From Lycium barbarum (taxonomy: Eukaryota > Streptophyta > Magnoliopsida > Solanales > Solanaceae): a stretch of 64,000 nt of DNA. Below are positions 58,182 through 64,000 of this stretch, piece by piece. A model generated the notes under the pieces. The model ran no database searches. It had not been told where the DNA came from and saw nothing but the letters and a program-made list of their open reading frames with translations. The stretch's first letter is position 1; each line of letters opens with the position of its first letter. The DNA lies in NCBI RefSeq assembly GCF_019175385.1, contig NC_083339.1, positions 82,324,120 through 82,388,119 on the forward strand, read 5' to 3'. The position numbers and the translations under genes were made by a program.

Positions 58182-61100
58182 TGTCACGACCCAACCCCGT
58201 AGGCCATGACTAGTGCCCGATCTGGGCACTAAAACTTATTCTAGTATATGGCAGAAGCCGACAAGGCTTCATTTCAAATTCAGCTAATTTTTAGAAAAAT
58301 TTTGGCAGAGTTTCCTTTGTTTTATGGACTATCCCAAATATCCTGCACGCAGAAAATACCAACAAAGGCCACACAGGGCCAACAAAGCAACATCTAAATA
58401 TATGCGGACCGGCCGCCGCGGCGAATGGGATCGCCCAAACACAACATAAGCACCCAACTGTACAGAAAGATCCCAACCCACAACATGTCCACAGACCTCT
58501 AACAAACCGACAGAATCCTATGACGGGACAGGGCCCCGCCGTACCCATGAACGAGAATATACATATATAGAAGTGACAGACTATACCAAAAGATGGCTCT
58601 GAATAAAAGAGCGCTCCAAAAATAGCAGAATGAGATCCTAAGCAGACGGATCAGCAAACCTGTCGTCGGTACCTGCGCGGCATGAAAACGCAACCCCCGA
58701 AGAAAAGGGGGTCAGTACGAAATATGTACTGAATATGTAAAGCCTGAGTTGCAGAAACAAAATCATAACTGGTGCAGAACATACGGAAAGTAAATGGAAA
58801 ATCCAAAGTATCAGATACATATTTCCAAAACATGCAGAGTGTGTACAGAACATATGTCATATCAAATCCGGCCCCTGCCAAGGGACTCGGCCGACAGAAC
58901 GTGGCCACCCTCCCGACGCTGGTGCCACAACACAGAAGAATCAGAATAGGGGCATAACCCCATGACATAACATATCATAGCAGATGGCCATAGTAAATCA
59001 TATCAGAACAAGCGTACATGGCACAGCATACTCCACAAACCCATGTACGCGTATACCTGCCCCCTCACATCGAGGCACGGCGAACAATGCAGAGGATCAC
59101 GCTTGACAACATATCCTGGCCCGGGCTCAGTGTGGGAAACATTGGGGTATCCACGAATAGAGTCGTGAGAAACTAATGCAAGTAAAATATCATAAATGTT
59201 TCCATAGACTCGATGAGGCATATCAAAGACAAACCGATCCGATGAAGTCGGAAGGAATCATAGTAAATGAGTTTCGAGTATCAAAACAATTTAGCAGACT
59301 TAATGGAATATTTAAAACCATATTAGTTAGGTAATTAAAAGGGTAGTCGAAACATTTCTTTCAAAAATCGTTCAAAGAGGGGACTTTAGTACATTAAGGG
59401 CAAAACCGGGAATAGCGGGCCCACCTCGGAACAAGCAAGGCGGTGGGCTCAAATTACGCCCTTTGAGCTTATGGGGTCACCTATAAAGGTTCTACGGACA
59501 TTCTATAGCTTTTCAAGGAGTCTAGAGAAAGTCTACATACTTTCAGGAAAAGCATATCAAAATGGTTCAATTCTACTGAGGGAAAAACTGAGATTTTCTC
59601 TTGCGGATTCCGATGGCCAAGAAGGTCTTTTGAGGCCCGAATCCGATCCTAAAACACTTAGACATGCCAAAAGAAGGATCGGGGTAGCTTTACATACCTT
59701 TTGAGCTTTTTAAGCCTATCCAAGCTCACTCTCCGTTTCGTCGAAAATCTGCAAATGGTCACATTTACCAATTGTAAGTTATAGATGCTACAAATTCAAT
59801 TCAACTCTTATTTGTCTACCGAAATTTCGGCAGCATTTCCCCTATACATATAGCACCCCCGAGAATTCAACTCGGCCAAATCAATCAACAACAACCCAAC
59901 AACAACACCCACAACAACCACAATCAATACAAAACACAATATGACATAACTAGTTCTACTTGCCGACATAATGCCATAACCTTCACTTTAACCTTAACTT
60001 TCAAACTAAGCTCAACGATTTCACATTCATTATCAATCTAGATCACCACAACATAGTTTAACAGCATTTCATAGCATTTCCACAAAATATTCATACGATA
60101 TACATAATATACAAACTTCCCGCTAAAGTCATAACTCGTCCGAAACTTCTAATCTTTAACAAACATACTCATAATATGTTTCTAGCTTCCAACTTCATCA
60201 ATACTCATCATAATTTGCAACTTAATAACTTTATTTTCATAATGTCATAAAATCATTCTAAAACGACATAAGCCACTACATTCCATTTCAATGCAAACTT
60301 ACATCATTTTACCTTCATCTACATTGCAAGGATCACAACAACACCACTAACATATTAAACAACATTAATTCATTCCCATTTCTTCAAGAAGTGCCACACG
60401 GCCAAGTGCCCATTTTACAAGTTCAACCAAATTAATTTAACTTCCACTTCCAATATAATTCCCACCATAACCACAATTAGAATACAACATAAAATTCAAC
60501 TCATTTTTGCCTACACCACATTGCACACACACGGCTACATATATATCTATATACCCACTTGGCAAACTTCCATATTTCCATACTTTCTACTCATCCCTAC
60601 ATACTACAACACAAACAAACCTTCATAACATAATAAAAAGGGATGAGTTCTTACCTTTTTCTCCAATCTTCTTCACTTGAGTGAGTTGTCAATTTGAAGA
60701 AACAAGTCCTCTTCCTTCCAAACCAACTACACCAAGTTGTAAAGGACACTTAATTTAGTAGACAAACCACAAGATAAAAATTTTTGGAGGAAGATTTTTG
60801 AAGGTGAATTTGTGAGGGTTTGGCCGAATTCCCTTCAATTTTTGCTCTTCTTTTGTTTTGTTCTTTCTTTTCTATGCTTCTTGAATATTCCAATAGATAA
60901 GGGATTCATATATTAATTCCAACACATGGAAAATATTCATTAAATTGGTGGGTTTTGGGCCTACATGGCCGGCCATCCCTTAAGTGTTGGCCCTAAATTT
61001 TTCATTCAATTATTTTGGCCCAATGACTTATAGATCCCATTTGTAATTCCCGAAACTAATTTCCGAAATTCTAATTTTTGCCCTTGGCCTTCTTCAACAC

Positions 61101-61220
61101 TTCCACATTAATATTCTTTCATGAACAACTCATGGGTTACATAAATTCAATATGACCTTATTTCCTACAAGTCCAAATTATTTCCAATTTTCCAAAGGTG
61201 TGAAAACACGGGATATAACA
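58182..61220 (-). repeat. A-prime 3' LTR
   Basis: On the minus strand it begins TGTTATATCCCG (61220) and ends TGACA (58182), 3,039 bp. It contains the GGGGAAATGCTGCCG box near 59830-59850, AAAAGGTATGTAAAGC near 59690-59703, the conserved hairpins 58522-58731 and GTGCCC/GGGCAC at 58213-58229. Between the last hairpins and the end it differs from A and carries the AAACTCTGCCAAAATTT block (about 58290-58310). Confidence 0.93.
58522..58731 (-). other. Conserved multi-hairpin module in A-prime LTR
   Basis: Read on the minus strand: CAGTAC/GTACTG, CCCCC/GGGGG, TTGCG/CGCAG (one wobble), GCTCT/AGAGC and GGCGGG/CCCGTC (one wobble), in the same order as A. Confidence 0.62.
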
Positions 61221-61221
61221 T

Positions 61222-61256
61222 CCTCCCCCCCTTTAGAACATTCGTCCTCGAATGTA
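61222..61256 (-). other. Inverted repeat plus polypurine tract of A-prime
   Basis: Minus strand: ACATTCG-AGGA-CGAATGTT, then AAAGGGGGGGAGGA, directly upstream of the LTR. Confidence 0.85.
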
Positions 61257-61301
61257 AAATTAATCTTATAGGGTTTGAAAACACTTTGGGGGAGTTCATG
61301 G

Positions 61302-64000
61302 TTACAAACAACACATATGACATACGATTGGCATTGAAATGAAATTAAGTAGGGATTCAAGGTTACCTGTGGGCATAGGGAACAGATGAGGATATTTCTT
61401 CTTCATTTCTTCCTCGGACTCCCAGGTCATTTCCTCCCGATTCTCGTTCCGCCACAGTACCTTAACAGAGGCTACATCCTTATTACGGAGCCTCCGTACC
61501 TGACGATCCAAAATAGCTACGGGCTGCTCCTCATAAGATAACTGCTCCGTCACCTGAATATCATCCGCAGGAAATATTCTGGAGGGATCACCAATGCATT
61601 TGCGGAGCATAGACACATGGAATACCGGATGTACCGCTTCCAAATCAGATGGCAAATCTAACTCATAGGCGACATTCCCAATTTTTCTAATAATCTGATA
61701 AGGCCCAATATAACGCGGACTAAGCTTACCCTTTCTGCCGAATCGCATTACGCCTTTCATAGGCGATACTTTTAGAAATACCCAATCACCAACCTGGAAT
61801 TCCAAAGGACGACGCCGTTTATCAGCGTATGATTTCTGTCGACTCTGGGCTGCCAATAGTCGCTCTCGGATAAGTTTCACCTTATCAACTGCCTGCTGGA
61901 CCATATCTGGGCCGATTAATTCTGTCTCGCCAATATCAAACCAGCCAATAGGTGACCTGCATTTCCTACCATATAAAGCCTCGTACGGAGCCATCTGGAT
62001 GCTGGAATGGTAGCTGTTATTATAAGAAAATTCAATCAATGGCAAGTGATCCTCCCAGCTACCTCTGAAATCAATAACACAGGCTCGCAACATATCTTCA
62101 AGCGTCTGGATAGTGCGCTCAGCCTGTCCGTCACTTTGAGGATGGAAAGCTGTGCTCAGGCTCAGCTGAGTCCCTAATCCTTCCTGAAAAGATCTCCAGA
62201 AGTTCGCCGTGAACTGAGCACCTCTGTCAGTGATAATAGATATAGGAACTCCATGAAGCTTCACTATCTCTTTAATATAAAGCCTGGCATAATCCTCGGC
62301 GGAATAAGTAGTCCTGACGGGGAGAAAATGGGCTGATTTTGTCAGCCTATCAACAATAACCCAGATGGAATCATACTTCCGTGGAGTGCGAGGTAACCCT
62401 GTAATGAAGTCCATATTAATGATCTCCCACTTCCACGTCGGAATTTCCATTTCCTGCAACAGTCCACCCGGCTTCTGGTGTTCAATCTTGACCTGCTGAC
62501 AATTGGGACACTGGGCGACGAACTCTGCGATGTCCCGTTTCATGCCATCCCACCAGTATAAGCATCGGAGATCATGGTACATCTTCGTAGACCCAGGATG
62601 GACCGAATAGCGAGCATAATGTGCCTCGCTCATAACCTGCTGCCGAAGGCCTGCAATATCAGGTACACACAACCTGCCCCTAAATAATAAAGTCCCGTCC
62701 GGAGTGAACTCGAACGGAGTCTTCTCCTTATCATAGGCTGTGTCTCTGTACTGTGCCAAAACAGGATCTTCATATTGATGCCGTTTGATATCTTCCTTAA
62801 TAGATGATTCAGAAACCCCTCGGACAGAAATTTGTGTACCTCCAGAATCGACCAGACGAACCCCAAGGTTAGCCAACTGATGAATGTCACGTACTATCTC
62901 TCTCCTGTCTGGCTGTAAATCGACCAAGCTGCCCATAGATTTCCGGCTAAGCGCATCTGCAACAACATTAGCCTTGCCCGGATGATACAGAATATCCACA
63001 TCATAGTCTTTCAGGAGCTCCAGCCACCTCCGCTGCCGCAAATTAAGCTCTTTCTGCCTGAAAATATATTGGAGACTCTTATGATCTGTATAGATATCAA
63101 CATGAACGCCATATAAATAATGTCTCCATATCTTCAGGGCATGGATCACCGCCGCAAGCTCCAGATCGTGAGTAGGGTAATTCCTTTCATGCTTTTTCAA
63201 TTGCCGAGAAGCATAAGCTATAACTCTGCCGTGCTGCATCAATACACAGCCCAATCCCACGCCAGAAGCGTCACAATAAATAACATATCCATCGGGTCCC
63301 TCTGGAAGAGTCAGAACTGGGGCTGTGGTCAGCTTCTCTTTCAGCAACTGGAAGCTTCGTTCACAAGCATCAGTCCACTGGAACCTGGCTCCCTTCTGAG
63401 TTAGCCTTGTCAAAGGCGCTGAAATCGAAGCAAACTTTTCCACAAATCTTCTGTAATAGCCTGCTAACCCCAGGAAACTACGTACCTCTGTGGGCGTCGT
63501 GGGTCTGGGCCAATTTTTCACGGCATCAATCTTCTGTGTATCCACCCGGACCCCATCAGCTGCAATAATATGGCCCAGGAATGCCACTGAAGCCAGCCAG
63601 AATTCACATTTAGAAAATTTGGCATATAATTTCTGATGCCGAAGTACCCCTAATACCGCTCTCAGATGATCTGCGTGCTCTGCCTCGGACCGAGAATAGA
63701 CCAGAATGTCATCGATAAATACAATTACGAACATATCCAAGAATGGCCTGAATACCCGGTTCATTAAATCCATGAATACCGCAGGAGCATTAGTCAGCCC
63801 AAAAGACATAACTCTGAATTCATAATGCCCGTATCTGGTCCGGAATGCTGTCTTCGGAATATCGGCCTCCCGTACCCGTACCTGATGATAGCCAGACCGA
63901 AGATCTATCTTCGAAAAATACTTGGCGCCCTGCAACTGATCAAACAAATCGTCAATTCTGGGGAGGGGGTATTTATTCTTTATGGTTACCTTATTCAGCT
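61302..64000 (-). CDS. A-prime pol polyprotein, partial, open frame (RT, RNase H, integrase, chromodomain)
   Basis: About 899 codons are visible without a stop; the N-terminal part lies beyond 64000 (the frame continues upstream of the first in-window Met, through [14 protein letters not shown]). Domains in order: RT with DLRSGYHQ and FIDD; the connection with [19 protein letters not shown]; RNase H with [16 protein letters not shown] and an intact [10 protein letters not shown]; integrase zinc finger ([11 protein letters not shown] to CPNCQQVK); D-D-E catalytic residues (MDFITG, TDRGAQ, DGQAER); C-terminal chromodomain-like segment ([26 protein letters not shown]) thought to steer integration toward particular chromatin. 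RNase H and integrase residues lost in A or B are all present, so this copy could encode working enzymes. Gag and protease integrity cannot be judged. Confidence 0.95.
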   Translation of the reverse strand, partial: LNKVTIKNKYPLPRIDDLFDQLQGAKYFSKIDLRSGYHQVRVREADIPKTAFRTRYGHYEFRVMSFGLTNAPAVFMDLMNRVFRPFLDMFVIVFIDDILVYSRSEAEHADHLRAVLGVLRHQKLYAKFSKCEFWLASVAFLGHIIAADGVRVDTQKIDAVKNWPRPTTPTEVRSFLGLAGYYRRFVEKFASISAPLTRLTQKGARFQWTDACERSFQLLKEKLTTAPVLTLPEGPDGYVIYCDASGVGLGCVLMQHGRVIAYASRQLKKHERNYPTHDLELAAVIHALKIWRHYLYGVHVDIYTDHKSLQYIFRQKELNLRQRRWLELLKDYDVDILYHPGKANVVADALSRKSMGSLVDLQPDRREIVRDIHQLANLGVRLVDSGGTQISVRGVSESSIKEDIKRHQYEDPVLAQYRDTAYDKEKTPFEFTPDGTLLFRGRLCVPDIAGLRQQVMSEAHYARYSVHPGSTKMYHDLRCLYWWDGMKRDIAEFVAQCPNCQQVKIEHQKPGGLLQEMEIPTWKWEIINMDFITGLPRTPRKYDSIWVIVDRLTKSAHFLPVRTTYSAEDYARLYIKEIVKLHGVPISIITDRGAQFTANFWRSFQEGLGTQLSLSTAFHPQSDGQAERTIQTLEDMLRACVIDFRGSWEDHLPLIEFSYNNSYHSSIQMAPYEALYGRKCRSPIGWFDIGETELIGPDMVQQAVDKVKLIRERLLAAQSRQKSYADKRRRPLEFQVGDWVFLKVSPMKGVMRFGRKGKLSPRYIGPYQIIRKIGNVAYELDLPSDLEAVHPVFHVSMLRKCIGDPSRIFPADDIQVTEQLSYEEQPVAILDRQVRRLRNKDVASVKVLWRNENREEMTWESEEEMKKKYPHLFPMPTGNLESLLNFISMPIVCHMCCL

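Larger units (their letters stand above)
58182..64000 (-). mobile_element. Element A-prime, second family A retrotransposon, reaches window edge
   Basis: Minus-strand element with 3' LTR (58182-61220), polypurine tract, and an open pol frame running off the window at 64000. Same LTR type and nearly the same pol as element A. The 5' LTR, gag, protease and right target-site copy are outside the window. Confidence 0.94.

Noticed and set aside
1..64000. Host protein-coding, tRNA or rRNA genes
   Set aside because: Every base can be assigned to one of the nested retroelements; TGGTATCAGAGC strings are primer sites, not tRNA genes.

Overview
This 64 kb window looks like plant heterochromatin made entirely of nested LTR retrotransposons. 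I see no host gene, tRNA, rRNA or prokaryotic feature. The organism is a flowering plant. The chromodomain-bearing Ty3/gypsy (Tekay/Del-like chromovirus) polyproteins, methionine initiator-tRNA primer sites and 2-3 kb LTRs would fit a large eudicot genome such as a Solanaceae species, but the species is inference only.

Layout. The oldest visible layer is a minus-strand pol fragment (1-229), called H here. It is interrupted by a tandem complex of family C: five C LTRs (C1-C5) separated by four internal segments. Three of these internal segments are exactly 350 bp and share one junction. Each C LTR was later hit by a different element. C1 holds element B (662-21793), which carries element A (1306-12522) in its 5' LTR. 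C2 holds a solo LTR, F (24676-26932). C3 holds E (29047-36693), a gag-only element, and D (37624-51026), whose 5' LTR carries solo LTR G (39728-42702). C4 (51736-53696) is uninterrupted and followed by a 3.8 kb non-coding internal domain. C5 (57459-58181) is cut by A-prime (58182 to beyond 64000, minus strand), a second copy of family A.

Coding content. A, B, D and A-prime encode Gag (with CCHC knuckle), aspartic protease, RT, RNase H, integrase and a C-terminal chromodomain-like segment in one frame. A has one stop codon and a changed RNase H catalytic residue. B has six stops and no frameshift. D has several stops and frameshifts. E has gag only. The A-prime pol, as far as it is visible, is open. 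Target-site duplications (AGGAG for A, GCCGT for B, AATAA for E) fix the nesting order.

How the parts work together. The LTRs share almost no overall sequence between families but share one architecture. In order it is: U3 with TATA box, a GGGGARATGCTGCC box, a GGTATGTAAG block resembling a splice donor, a family-specific array of short hairpins, and a set of hairpins whose stems differ between families by compensatory changes. The element leader after the primer site carries a hairpin with a self-complementary loop (GTGCAC or GCGCGC) resembling a retroviral dimerisation signal. A 20-bp inverted repeat precedes each polypurine tract. These conserved RNA/DNA structures are the most interesting content of the window.
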